Assembly: GCA_947370975.1 (NCBI GenBank)
Contig: CANBNG010000018.1
Span: 1-64,000, forward strand
Source of the DNA: Beijerinckiaceae bacterium
GTDB lineage: Bacteria; Pseudomonadota; Alphaproteobacteria; Rhizobiales; Beijerinckiaceae
DNA: 64,000 nt
Direction of reading: 5' to 3'
Every line of letters begins with the position of its first letter. The first letter of the stretch is position 1. A program made the position numbers and the translations under genes. The notes beneath the pieces are model-generated. The model was not told the origin of the DNA. It saw only the letters and a program-made list of their open reading frames with translations, and searched no databases. Below, one piece after another: positions 8,493 to 16,368 of this stretch.

Positions 8493-9011
8493 TTACTCCG
8501 ACTTGGCAAACGCGGGGGCAAAGCCGACGAGGGAAACCTCGGAGCGGAACTTCAGGCCTGTCGCGTCGATGAACTCAAAAGAGACGGCCTTCGCGGTCTT
8601 GAAGGCATCGAGTGTTTTTTGCGGCAGGTCGGAGGACGCGATGCAGCCATTGGTCTGACAGCCGGAGAAGGCGAGCTTGACCTTCTCGGCACCCGCCACG
8701 AGCTCGACGCCATCCTTGAGGCTCACGCCAAGCGGCGCGGCTACCACGAGCTTGCGCAGCTTCTCCTGCTTGACGATCTCGATTGAAAGGATGCGCGTGC
8801 GGTCTTTCGCCGATGCGATTTCGTACAGCATCGAGCAAGCAAGCTTGGCGCGATCGGCCGTCTGCGGACGGCAGATCACCTGCCAGCCGGTATCAATCGT
8901 CTGCACGGCCTGCTGTGCAGGCCCATCCCCCGACTGCGCCATGACAGGCACCGCAAAGAGCAGCGGAGTGATGAAAATAGTTGTGAAAAAAGATGCACTT
9001 AGCTTGACCAT
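8493..9011 (-). CDS. IalB-family (invasion-associated locus B) periplasmic protein
   Basis: A 172-residue protein with a signal peptide (residues 1-25, cut after VMA). The mature part shows the IalB family layout: an early GWQVIC segment, four cysteines likely forming two disulfides (WQVICRP, KLACSM, SGCQTNGC), and a beta-rich remainder. IalB proteins are common in Hyphomicrobiales; the founding member affects host-cell invasion in Bartonella, but most homologues are in free-living species with unknown role. It lies 5 bases upstream of the autotransporter and shares its direction, so a role in the envelope, possibly supporting that protein's export or surface stability, is a reasonable inference. 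Start at ATG 9011 is consistent with the signal peptide. Confidence 0.85.
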   Translation of the reverse strand: MVKLSASFFTTIFITPLLFAVPVMAQSGDGPAQQAVQTIDTGWQVICRPQTADRAKLACSMLYEIASAKDRTRILSIEIVKQEKLRKLVVAAPLGVSLKDGVELVAGAEKVKLAFSGCQTNGCIASSDLPQKTLDAFKTAKAVSFEFIDATGLKFRSEVSLVGFAPAFAKSE

Positions 9012-9106
9012 AGCTGATTGGTATCAGCGCAAGCCGGGGCTTTACAACGCAAGCTCAAAGATATGGTTAACAATCTGCGATCAGGAAAAGCGCTGTGTGA
9101 TCAGCC

Positions 9107-9559
9107 TTATCCGGCGCGGATCGGGGCTTTGAGCGGCGGCAAGACGCCGTTGTGAAAATCCAGCGACAGCTGCAGCGATTGCGCAATCCGCTGCGCCCGA
9201 TCGATGAACAGAGCGGCTGCGGCTGGCGGACAGATCTCGCGCGCAGTCGCCTCAAACACCCCCAGCCAATGGGTGAAATGGGCCCGATCCAGACCCGGAA
9301 TTTTCACATGCGCCGGCACGGGGCGTCCGTCATAGCGCTTGGTCATGAGAACGACGGAGGACCAGAAATCGACCATCTTGGCCAGATGCGGCTCCCAGTC
9401 TGAAATCTCGCGCATGAAGATCGGCCCAAGCACCTCGTCCGCGCGCACGCGGTCATAAAACCCATGCACGAGTGCGCGGATCATGGCCTCGTCAACGCCC
9501 AGCGCAACGCCGGGCGGCGGAGGACGATGCAGCACGCGGGGCTGGGGTTTTTCGATCAT
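9107..9559 (-). CDS. Group III truncated haemoglobin
   Basis: A 150-residue truncated globin (2-on-2 fold), expected to bind haem and O2 or NO. Visible family marks: FYDRVRADEVLGPIF at 34-48 (Phe34-Tyr35 at B9/B10), WEPHL at 55-59, FW at 65-66, His84 in PAHVKIP as the likely proximal F8 histidine, and the following HFTHWLGVF segment. The frame is open further upstream, but that extension runs through the repeat element at 9622-9791; ATG 9559 gives the normal family length and is chosen. Downstream is the ialB-autotransporter pair on the same strand, 95 bases away, with no evident functional link. NO or O2 chemistry is inferred from the family. Confidence 0.88.
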   Translation of the reverse strand: MIEKPQPRVLHRPPPPGVALGVDEAMIRALVHGFYDRVRADEVLGPIFMREISDWEPHLAKMVDFWSSVVLMTKRYDGRPVPAHVKIPGLDRAHFTHWLGVFEATAREICPPAAAALFIDRAQRIAQSLQLSLDFHNGVLPPLKAPIRAG

Positions 9560-9621
9560 GCCCGTTCTTAGCACGCGCCGCCCCCCTGAGAACGCGCCGT
9601 GTCGCCGCAGTGACTTGCCGC

Positions 9622-9681
9622 CATTACGAGGCGCGCACGTGGCCAAGATGGATTGCCACGTCGCTGACGCTCCTCGCAATG
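9622..9681. repeat. Palindromic intergenic repeat, copy A (partial)
   Basis: It shares the right half ggccaagatggattgcc...ctcctcgcaatg with copies B and C. The left arm is shortened (cattacgag in place of cattgcgag, and the aagcaatccag segment is missing), so it looks like a decayed or deleted copy. Confidence 0.7.
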
Positions 9682-9712
9682 ACAGCGTTTTATTCTTCTG
9701 ACACGCGTCCGT

Positions 9713-9791
9713 CATTGCGAGCGGAGCGAAGCAATCCAGAGCACGGGTGTGGCCAAGATGGATCGCCACGTCGCTGACGCTCCTCGCAATG
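9713..9791. repeat. Palindromic intergenic repeat, copy B
   Basis: A full-length copy of about 79 bases with terminal inverted ends cattgcgag...ctcgcaatg and inner arms gaagcaatccag / tggatcgcc. It can fold into a long imperfect hairpin. This is a REP/BIME-like intergenic element of a type common in alphaproteobacteria. Confidence 0.8.
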
Positions 9792-9896
9792 GACGCGCCC
9801 CGCCCCCAACCTTGCGGAACCCCAGCCCTAAAATCTGCTTGCGCAACTCAAGCTGGGCATGAAATCATCTATCTTTTTAAAGATCGATTTTGATTC

Positions 9897-12698
9897 ATGC
9901 GATTGGACTGGAACGACATTCGCGCAAAGGCGGCGGTGTTTGCGCGCGATTGGACGGGCGCTCACTACGAGCGGGGCGAAACCCACAGCTTCTACAATGC
10001 TTTCTTCGACGTCTTCGGCGTGCCGCGCAGGCAGGTCGCGAGCTTCGAGAAGCGGGTGAAGCTTGGCCCGGCCGAGGGCGGCTTCATTGATTTGTTCTGG
10101 CCCGGCACCTTGCTGGTCGAGCAGAAATCGGCGGGGCGCGACCTGAAGCGGGCGCATGAGCAGGCGCTGAAATATTTCCCGGGCCTGCGCACAGACGAGC
10201 TGCCGCGCTACGTCATGGTCTCGGACTTCCAGACCTTCGAATTGCTCGATCTCGAAGGCGAGACGCGGGAGCCCATCCGCTTCACCCTATCCGAACTGCC
10301 TGACCGCGTGCAGGATTTCGGCTTCATCCTGGGCCAGGAAAAGCGGGTCTTCAAAGATCAGGATCCGGTCAATATCGACGCATCGCTCATCATGGGGGCG
10401 CTGCATGATGCGCTGGATGCGTCAGGCTACAAGGGCCATGCGCTCGAGCGCTTTCTGGTGCGCCTGCTGTTCTGCCTGTTTGCCGACGACACGGGCATCT
10501 TCCACCCGCGCGGCGCTTTCACCGATTTCATCAGCGAGCGCACGCGCGAGGACGGGTCGGACCTTGGCCCCCTCCTCATGCAGATGTTCCAGGCGCTCGA
10601 CACGCCTGAACCCGGACGGCTGAAGACGCTCGACGCAGATCTCGTCAAACTGCCCCACATCAACGGGGACCTGTTTCGCGAGACGCTTCCCTTGCCCGCC
10701 TTCAACCGCGACATGCGGGAAAAGCTGCTCTACGCCTGCTCCTTCAACTGGCAGAAAGTCTCGCCGGCGATTTTCGGCTCGCTGTTCCAGTCGGTGATGA
10801 ACGACAAGGAGCGGCGCAAGAAGGGCGCGCATTACACGTCCGAACAAAACATCATGAAAGTCATCGAGCCGCTGTTTCTCGATGATCTGCGCGCGGAATT
10901 CGCGCGGCTGAAGGCACGGCGCGACAAGGGCCGGGCGAAGGCGCTGGAGGATTTCCACGAAAAACTCGCCAATCTCACCTTCTTCGATCCCGCCTGCGGC
11001 TGCGGCAATTTTCTGGTCATCGCCTATCGCGAATTGCGGCTGCTGGAGACTGACGTGCTGCGGGAATTGCACCCGACGTCGCAACTCGTCACCGACATCG
11101 GCCTTTATGTGAAGGTTAATGTCGACCAGTTCTACGGCATCGAGATCGGCGAATTCGCAGCCCGCATCGCCGAGGTCGCGATGTGGATGATGGACCACAT
11201 CATGAACATGCGCCTGTCAGCCGAATTCGGCGAGGCCTACCTCCGCCTGCCGCTGAAGGCCGCGCCCAACATCGTGCATGGCGATGCGCTGGAAGTGGAC
11301 TGGGCGCGCGTGCTGCCGCCCGAGGAGTGCAGCTACATTCTGGGAAACCCGCCGTTCATCGGCGCGAAAATGCAGAGCGAGGCGCAGCGCGCGCAGGTCA
11401 TGCGCATCGCGGCGCTGGGCAAGAGCGGCGGCTCGCTCGATTATGTGGCGGCATGGTTTCTCAAGGCGGGCGCCTATATCCGCAGCGGCGGCGATGCGCG
11501 CCTCGGCTTTGTCGCGACCAATTCGATCACGCAGGGCGAACAGGTCGGCCAGCTCTGGCCCCTTCTCTTCGACCGTTACGGCCTCGAAATCGCCTTCGCG
11601 CATCGCACCTTTCAATGGATGTCGGACGCGCGCGGCAAGGCCCATGTCCATTGCGTCATCATCGGCCTGACGCGGCGCGAGGATGAGCCGAAGGAGAAGC
11701 GGCTTTTTTCGTATGAGAGTGTTTTCAGCGAGGCTGTGGAGACGAGGTGCGGTGCGCTCTGCTGCTACCTCACAGACGCAGGCGCTTTCGCGAACCGACA
11801 CATGATTGTCGATGAGGCATCGCAGCCGCTCATGTCTGCGCCCAAGGTAGTCATCGGCTCAAAACCGATTGATGGCGGGCACTTCATTTTTACCGAGGAA
11901 GAAAAAGCGGAATTCCTTTCACGCGAGCCCTTGGCCGCACGTTTCTTGCGTCCCTACATCGGCTCGGAAGAATTCATCAACGGCGGCATGCGCTATATTC
12001 TGGCCTTACATGACGCCAGCCCGCATGGACTCAAAGCGCTTCCTCTTGTTCTGGAGCGAGTATCAAAAGTGCGGGCGTTCAGGTCAGACAGCAAATCGCC
12101 AGCAACGCGGGAGCTGGCTTTTTCGCCGACGACATATCACGTGAATGTTCTCCCTGATGAACCCTTCCTCGTGATCCCGAAAGTGAGCTCGGAGAGGCGC
12201 GAGTATGTCCCAATTGGGTGGATTTCGCCTCCAACCATCGCCAGCGATCTCCTGTTCGTCATACGCGAATCTGATCTCGCGCATTTCGCAATCCTGACCT
12301 CGCGCATGCATATGGCATGGCTGCGCACCGTGGGCGGTCGGCTGAAGAGCGATTACCGCTATTCCGTCGGCGTCGTCTACAACACCTTCCCCTGGCCCGA
12401 GGCCAACGAGAAAGCGCGTGTGAAAATTCGCGCCCTCGCGCAAGCCGTGCTCGATGCGCGCGCGGCCTTTCCCGATTCGACGCTGGCCGATCTTTACGAT
12501 CCCGACGCCATGCCGCCCTTGCTGCGCAAGGCCCATCGCGCGCTCGACGAGGCGGTCGACGCCCTCTATCGCAAGGAGGGCTTTTCCTCCGACCGCGCCC
12601 GCGTGGAGCATCTCTTCGTGCTCTACGAAAAACTCACCGCGACCCTCTTCACGCCAAAGGCAAAACCAAAACGGCGCGCGCGAAAGGCCCCTTCATGA
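9897..12698 (+). CDS. MmeI-like type IIL restriction-modification enzyme
   Basis: A 933-residue single-chain enzyme combining endonuclease and adenine methyltransferase. The N-terminal nuclease domain shows a PD-(D/E)XK core, Asp65 (GGFIDLFW) and Glu75-Gln-Lys77 (LLVEQK). The methyltransferase has motif I at 362-373 (FFDPACGCGNFL) and catalytic NPPF at 484-487, of the gamma N6-adenine class. The region after about residue 600 should be the target-recognition domain, with a helical C-terminus. The layout and length match MmeI-type enzymes, which modify one strand and cut at a fixed distance. No separate modification gene is present or needed. Its TGA overlaps the ATG of the GIY-YIG gene (ATGA), so the two are coupled. 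Recognition site unknown. Family assignment is strong; activity is inferred from intact motifs. Confidence 0.85.
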   Translation: MRLDWNDIRAKAAVFARDWTGAHYERGETHSFYNAFFDVFGVPRRQVASFEKRVKLGPAEGGFIDLFWPGTLLVEQKSAGRDLKRAHEQALKYFPGLRTDELPRYVMVSDFQTFELLDLEGETREPIRFTLSELPDRVQDFGFILGQEKRVFKDQDPVNIDASLIMGALHDALDASGYKGHALERFLVRLLFCLFADDTGIFHPRGAFTDFISERTREDGSDLGPLLMQMFQALDTPEPGRLKTLDADLVKLPHINGDLFRETLPLPAFNRDMREKLLYACSFNWQKVSPAIFGSLFQSVMNDKERRKKGAHYTSEQNIMKVIEPLFLDDLRAEFARLKARRDKGRAKALEDFHEKLANLTFFDPACGCGNFLVIAYRELRLLETDVLRELHPTSQLVTDIGLYVKVNVDQFYGIEIGEFAARIAEVAMWMMDHIMNMRLSAEFGEAYLRLPLKAAPNIVHGDALEVDWARVLPPEECSYILGNPPFIGAKMQSEAQRAQVMRIAALGKSGGSLDYVAAWFLKAGAYIRSGGDARLGFVATNSITQGEQVGQLWPLLFDRYGLEIAFAHRTFQWMSDARGKAHVHCVIIGLTRREDEPKEKRLFSYESVFSEAVETRCGALCCYLTDAGAFANRHMIVDEASQPLMSAPKVVIGSKPIDGGHFIFTEEEKAEFLSREPLAARFLRPYIGSEEFINGGMRYILALHDASPHGLKALPLVLERVSKVRAFRSDSKSPATRELAFSPTTYHVNVLPDEPFLVIPKVSSERREYVPIGWISPPTIASDLLFVIRESDLAHFAILTSRMHMAWLRTVGGRLKSDYRYSVGVVYNTFPWPEANEKARVKIRALAQAVLDARAAFPDSTLADLYDPDAMPPLLRKAHRALDEAVDALYRKEGFSSDRARVEHLFVLYEKLTATLFTPKAKPKRRARKAPS

Positions 12699-13606
12699 CG
12701 GCGACCCCTTACACGATCCGAATTTTCGTTCCCGAGGGCGACCCGGACGGCCTGCGCATCATCGACCGGATGAACTGGACCGGCGTCGGCTTTGTCTTTC
12801 CGCGGCAGAAATGGGCGGATGCGCGAAAGCGCGCCGAAGTGTCGAGGCCGGGCGTCTAAATTCTTGTGGGCTATGCACATCCAGAGGACGACCTGCCGAC
12901 GCTCTACATCGGCCAGGGCGACGAGGTCCGCGCGCGCCTCGATTTGCACGCGACCCAGAAGGACTTCTGGACATGGGCGGTCGTGTTCTCGTCGAGCAAC
13001 GGAAGCCTGAACAGGGCGCATGTCACCTGGCTCGAACACGCCTTGGTGAAAGCGGCGAAAGAGGCAAACCGCTGCAAGCTGGACAATGGCAACGCGCCAC
13101 AGGAGCCCGGCCTGTCGGAAGCCGAGAAGGCCGACACGCGCGCTTTCCTGAAAGAGATTTTGCAAATCCTGCCGCTGGTTGGCCTCAAGGCCTTCGAGAA
13201 ACCTCAGCCCATCGCGGTCGCCATCGAAAACAGCGTCAGCAAGACAACGAAATCGCCGCACGAGCCCGATACGATCATCGTTCCCGCACGGCAGGAAGGC
13301 TTCGAACAGGTCTTCCTTGGTGAAGACCAATGGTATGCGATCAGGATTGGCGGCGGCATGCTCTCCAAGATCCAGCACATCGCGGCCTATCAATCATCGC
13401 CCGTCTCGGCGATTACGCATGTTGCCGATGTCGAGCGTATCGAGCCCTATGGTGAAGAGGGAAAATATAGGCTGATCTTCAAAGGCCCCGCACGCAAAAT
13501 CGAGCAAATTCCGTTAGGCCCTGCACCTACCGGAGCCATGCAGGGACCGCGCTACACAAGGCTGGCGCACCTGTTGTCCGCCAAAAGCGTCGCCGATCTG
13601 GTCTGA
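12695..13606 (+). pseudogene. GIY-YIG nuclease-family gene with in-frame stop at the GIY tyrosine
   Basis: From ATG 12695 the frame stays open to TGA 13604-13606 (303 codons) except for one TAA at 12857-12859, codon 55. The stop falls directly after Gly-Val, where the GIY motif (here GVY) needs its catalytic Tyr, and the same frame resumes at once with ILVGYAHPEDD. Downstream elements are intact: LYIG at 70-73, Arg79/Arg81, Glu114 in HVTWLEHAL, LDNGN, and a well-formed C-terminal domain (about 190-300; WYAIRIGGGM, IEPYGEEGKYRL). A single-base change from TAC or TAT explains it. The gene overlaps the RM gene by 4 bases. Either a recent pseudogene, a sequencing error, or two pieces (54 residues, then restart at GTG 12866 without a good ribosome site). 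Confidence 0.8.
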
Positions 13607-13625
13607 GGCTGCTCACACGCGCCGT

Positions 13626-13703
13626 CATTGCGAGCGGAGCGAAGCAATCCAGAGCACGCATGCGGCCAAGATGGATTGCCGCGGCGCTGCGCTCCTCGCA
13701 AGG
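13626..13703. repeat. Palindromic intergenic repeat, copy C
   Basis: A near-identical copy of the element at 9713-9791 in the same orientation (cattgcgagcggagcgaagc at the left end, then ggccaagatggattgcc), with the right end altered to ctcctcgcaagg. Copies A/B and C bracket the RM/GIY-YIG pair. Confidence 0.8.
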
Positions 13704-13740
13704 ACGGCGCTTTTGTTCGTCTCAAGCGCAACCGAATTCC

Positions 13741-13893
13741 CCGCCCCCTTGTGGGGAGGGGTTAGGGGTTGGGGGTCGTACGATGTGGCCAAAAAAAGCG
13801 CGCTAGAACAAAGCCCATCATCGGCTGAGATTCCCGGACCCCCACCCCGCTCGCCTTCGGCGAGTCGGCCCTCCCCACAAGGGGGAGGGAGAC
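13741..13893. repeat. Inverted-repeat intergenic element (cccccttgtgggg type)
   Basis: The arm cccccttgtggggaggg near 13745 is matched by ccctccccacaaggggg near 13870, enclosing about 110 bases that include a second small hairpin (gctcgccttcggcgagt). This is a non-coding intergenic repeat. It could act as a bidirectional terminator for the two converging genes, but no T tract follows. Confidence 0.65.
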
Positions 13894-13933
13894 CACGATC
13901 AGCGAAGGATTGAACCCTGCTCTCTTCGGGCGC

Positions 13934-14437
13934 TCAGCCCCGCTCGGTCTTTGCAATCGGCGGCTGGAAGGAGAGACCCAGATCCCACGGGAAATAAATC
14001 CAGGTGTCCTGCGACACTTCCGTGATGAACGTGTCGACCAGCGGTCGGCCCTGCGGCTTGGCGTAGACGGTGGCGAAATGCGCGTTGGGCAGCATGTCGC
14101 GCACCACTCTGGCGGTCGCGCCCGTATCGACGAGATCGTCGATCACCAGCACGCCCTTGCCGTCGCCGAGCTTGACCACATCGGGCGAAATGCCCTTGAG
14201 CACCTGAAGCCCGCCCTGCGTCGTGTAATCGTGATAGCTCGCGATGCAGACCGTCTCGATGACACGCGTGCCAAGCTCGCGCGCGACAATGGCCGCAGGC
14301 ACGAGCCCGCCCCGCGTGATGCAGACGATAGCCGCAAAGGGGCCGGCCTCGGCCAGACGCCAGGCGAGCGCGCGGGAATCGCGGTGGAACTGCTCCCAGG
14401 AGACGGGAAAGGCTTTCTGGGCTGCGGGATCGGACAT
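13934..14437 (-). CDS. gpt: Xanthine(-guanine) phosphoribosyltransferase
   Basis: A 167-residue type I phosphoribosyltransferase of purine salvage, transferring the ribosyl group of PRPP to xanthine or guanine. The PRPP-binding loop is complete at 96-105 (VLVIDDLVDTG). The early ITRGGLVPA segment (40-48) and the C-terminal SQDTWIYFPWD (142-152), typical of the XGPRT subgroup, are both present; length matches the family. It is expected to be cytosolic or weakly membrane-associated. It lies 33 bases downstream of the MoCF/CinA-like gene on the same strand, so the two may be co-transcribed, although no functional tie is known. Specificity for xanthine over guanine cannot be read from sequence. 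Confidence 0.93.
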   Translation of the reverse strand: MSDPAAQKAFPVSWEQFHRDSRALAWRLAEAGPFAAIVCITRGGLVPAAIVARELGTRVIETVCIASYHDYTTQGGLQVLKGISPDVVKLGDGKGVLVIDDLVDTGATARVVRDMLPNAHFATVYAKPQGRPLVDTFITEVSQDTWIYFPWDLGLSFQPPIAKTERG

Positions 14438-14470
14438 CGGGGCCTCGTTTTTAAAATGATTGGATTGGGA

Positions 14471-15256
14471 TCAGGCCCGCTCGGCCCGCAATTGCGCCAG
14501 CATGGCCTCGACCTTGGTGACGCCAACGGCCACCTCGTCGGGATCGCGACCGCGCACGATGATCTGGTTGCGGAATTTGCCGTCGACATAGCTCGGGTAG
14601 GAGCCAATCGAGAGGCCCTCATGCGCCTTGGCGATATCGCCGAGCATGGCCGCATAAGCGCCCTCGGGCGCATCGGCATCGACCGCCCTCATGGACAGTT
14701 TCACGCCCGCCTGCAGGGTGGGTGCGACGGAATCGAGCATCGCCTGCATGATCATCGGCACGCCGGCCATGACGATCACATTGCCGATGCGAAAACCCGG
14801 GATCTTGTTGACGGGGTTGGGCACCAGCTCGCCACCGCGCGGCACGCGCGCCATCCGGCGGCGGGCGGCGTTGAGATCCTCCGGCTTCATGCGTTCCAGC
14901 ATGGCCGCGATGATGCGCTCGTCCTCGTAAAGCTCGACGCCAAAGGCGCGCGCCACGGCATCGGCCGTGATGTCATCATGCGTCGGGCCAATGCCGCCGG
15001 TGGTGAAGACATAGGTGTAGCTCGCCCGCAGCGCGTTCAGCGCCTCGACGATCTCATCCTCGATATCGGGCACAACGCGCACTTCGCGCAGGTCGATCCC
15101 CATATTGGTCATATATTCGGCGATATAGCCGATGTTCTTGTCCTTGGTCCGGCCAGACAGGATCTCGTCACCGATCACAAGTACGGCCGCCGTCACGCGC
15201 CCGGCGCCAAATGCCGCGCCCTCTGGCGGAACTGAATTTCGATCCTGATCGGTCAT
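14471..15256 (-). CDS. MoCF-domain protein, short CinA-like (competence/damage-inducible A family)
   Basis: A 261-residue protein made of a single molybdopterin-binding (MoCF) fold, with GDEILSGRTKDKN at 29-41 and TTGGIGPTHDDIT at 86-98, both hallmarks of the CinA N-terminal domain. The C-terminal nicotinamide-mononucleotide deamidase domain of full CinA is absent, so pyridine-nucleotide salvage through that domain is not expected. The N-terminal domain in CinA relatives has nucleotide pyrophosphatase activity; activity here is unproven. ATG 15256 is chosen over an upstream TTG because GGAG stands 7 bases before it. It is followed by gpt on the same strand. Confidence 0.85.
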   Translation of the reverse strand: MTDQDRNSVPPEGAAFGAGRVTAAVLVIGDEILSGRTKDKNIGYIAEYMTNMGIDLREVRVVPDIEDEIVEALNALRASYTYVFTTGGIGPTHDDITADAVARAFGVELYEDERIIAAMLERMKPEDLNAARRRMARVPRGGELVPNPVNKIPGFRIGNVIVMAGVPMIMQAMLDSVAPTLQAGVKLSMRAVDADAPEGAYAAMLGDIAKAHEGLSIGSYPSYVDGKFRNQIIVRGRDPDEVAVGVTKVEAMLAQLRAERA

Positions 15257-15331
15257 GAGCAATCTCCCTGCCCCCGTTTAGAAACAGCCGGGCCACCCGC
15301 GCAAGCAAAAAGGCAGGCTTTGCACTGCGCT

Positions 15332-16168
15332 TCAGGTCCGCAGCCAGGCAATATTGGCCCGCGTGCGCAGCACCTCGCGGTAGCCATAGGCGGGCAGCAG
15401 CCGGTCGAGATCGACCGACCAGGCGGTGTTGGAGCGCGCGCACAGGATAAGCCGGGGCCAAAGTGCTGGCGCGGCCTCGCGGAAAAACGGCTCCAGCACG
15501 ACATCCTCTGCGCCCTCGACATCGATCTTGAGCGCATCGATGCGGGCATAGCCCTCCTCGACCAGGATGGTTTTCAGCGATTTGGCATGGACCTTGAGCG
15601 CCTCGCCACCGACATCGCTGATGCGCACCGACATCTCGCCCTGATTGCGCGGCTCCAGAAACAGCGTGATTTCACCCTCGCGGTCGGCCACCGCGCAATC
15701 GAGCGCCTTGACGGTCGCAAAGGGATTCTGGCGGATGTTGCAGACAAGGCGGTCGAAAATCAGCGGATTGGGCTCAATCGCCAGAATGCGGGCGCGCTGG
15801 CCCGCCAGCGCTGCCACGAACAGGGCGTAGCCACCGATATTCGCGCCAATGTCCACGAAGGTCATGTCATCGCTGACATGGGTGGCGAGCAAGGCGCGCT
15901 CGGCCGGATCGAAATATTGCGGCGTGAAGAGAATCCGCTTTTCGCATGTGTTGTTATAGGGATAGAGCCGCATCCGGGCGCCCAGGGCCTCAACATCCAT
16001 CGGCCGCCCAGCCAGCGCCTTGATGGCGATGGCGCGCAAAATGAAGGCGCGGCGCGCTCCGCTCCAGCTGTTCGAGCAGCGACGCGTCAGCTCCAGAATG
16101 GCGCCCGACAGCCCTTTGGGGGCGTGGCGGCCAAAGGGAGAATGGTCATTTGCGATCGGTTTCAGCAT
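15332..16168 (-). CDS. FkbM-family SAM-dependent methyltransferase
   Basis: About 278 residues from ATG 16168 (a GTG at 16192 gives 286). The SAM-binding motif I is clear (FVDIGANIGGYAL, about residue 100), followed by an acidic strand end (ILAIEPNP) and the FkbM-type IDALKIDVEGAED segment. FkbM enzymes methylate hydroxyl groups of diverse small molecules and glycans, so the substrate cannot be assigned. No signal peptide or membrane segment is visible. It is divergent from the methionine aminopeptidase gene with about 200 bases between starts, and 75 bases upstream of the CinA-like gene on the same strand. Confidence 0.82.
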   Translation of the reverse strand: MLKPIANDHSPFGRHAPKGLSGAILELTRRCSNSWSGARRAFILRAIAIKALAGRPMDVEALGARMRLYPYNNTCEKRILFTPQYFDPAERALLATHVSDDMTFVDIGANIGGYALFVAALAGQRARILAIEPNPLIFDRLVCNIRQNPFATVKALDCAVADREGEITLFLEPRNQGEMSVRISDVGGEALKVHAKSLKTILVEEGYARIDALKIDVEGAEDVVLEPFFREAAPALWPRLILCARSNTAWSVDLDRLLPAYGYREVLRTRANIAWLRT

Positions 16169-16368
16169 GACGTGTCCGCGCAGCCCGGACACGCAAAATG
16201 CTGAGCGGGGCCCTCTTGTCCTGCGCGCCTTCTACCATGGCCAGCGCCCCGATTGCCAGCAGCCCAACGGCCTTACCCCAAACGGACTTATCCAGCGCAC
16301 TTGCATGGCGACGCAACATGCTTAGATTTGATTCCAACGGGCGAATGCCCCCTTTCAATGGAACTCAG

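Larger units (their letters stand above)
9560..9896. other. Repeat-bearing intergenic region before the RM locus
   Basis: Between the start codons of two divergent genes lie two copies of a palindromic intergenic repeat and then about 100 bases of ordinary sequence with AT-rich patches (ctttttaaaga near 9870) just before the restriction-modification gene. No additional gene is supported. Confidence 0.6.
13607..13933. other. Intergenic region built of repeats
   Basis: This gap between the convergent GIY-YIG and gpt genes contains repeat copy C and a second, unrelated inverted repeat element. Short open frames here are repeat artefacts. No gene is supported. Confidence 0.65.

Noticed and set aside
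6282..8658. Several plus-strand open frames opposite the Gly-rich region
   Set aside because: Their Pro/Arg/His-rich repeats mirror the GGC/GGT glycine codons of the autotransporter; no ribosome sites or family motifs.
9560..9769. N-terminal extension of the truncated haemoglobin
   Set aside because: The extra residues are translated repeat sequence and exceed the family length; ATG 9559 fits.
12454..13323. 289-codon plus-strand frame spanning the RM and GIY-YIG junction
   Set aside because: It runs out of frame across both genes, is Arg/Ser/Pro-rich, and is the shadow of the real frames.
14445..14465. Shared AT-rich word (tttttaaaatgattg) at 14448 and 17990
   Set aside because: Two chance-like matches before unrelated genes on opposite strands; too short and simple to call a regulatory site.
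13910..15235. 441-codon plus-strand open frame
   Set aside because: Antisense to gpt and the MoCF/CinA-like gene, both with clear family motifs.
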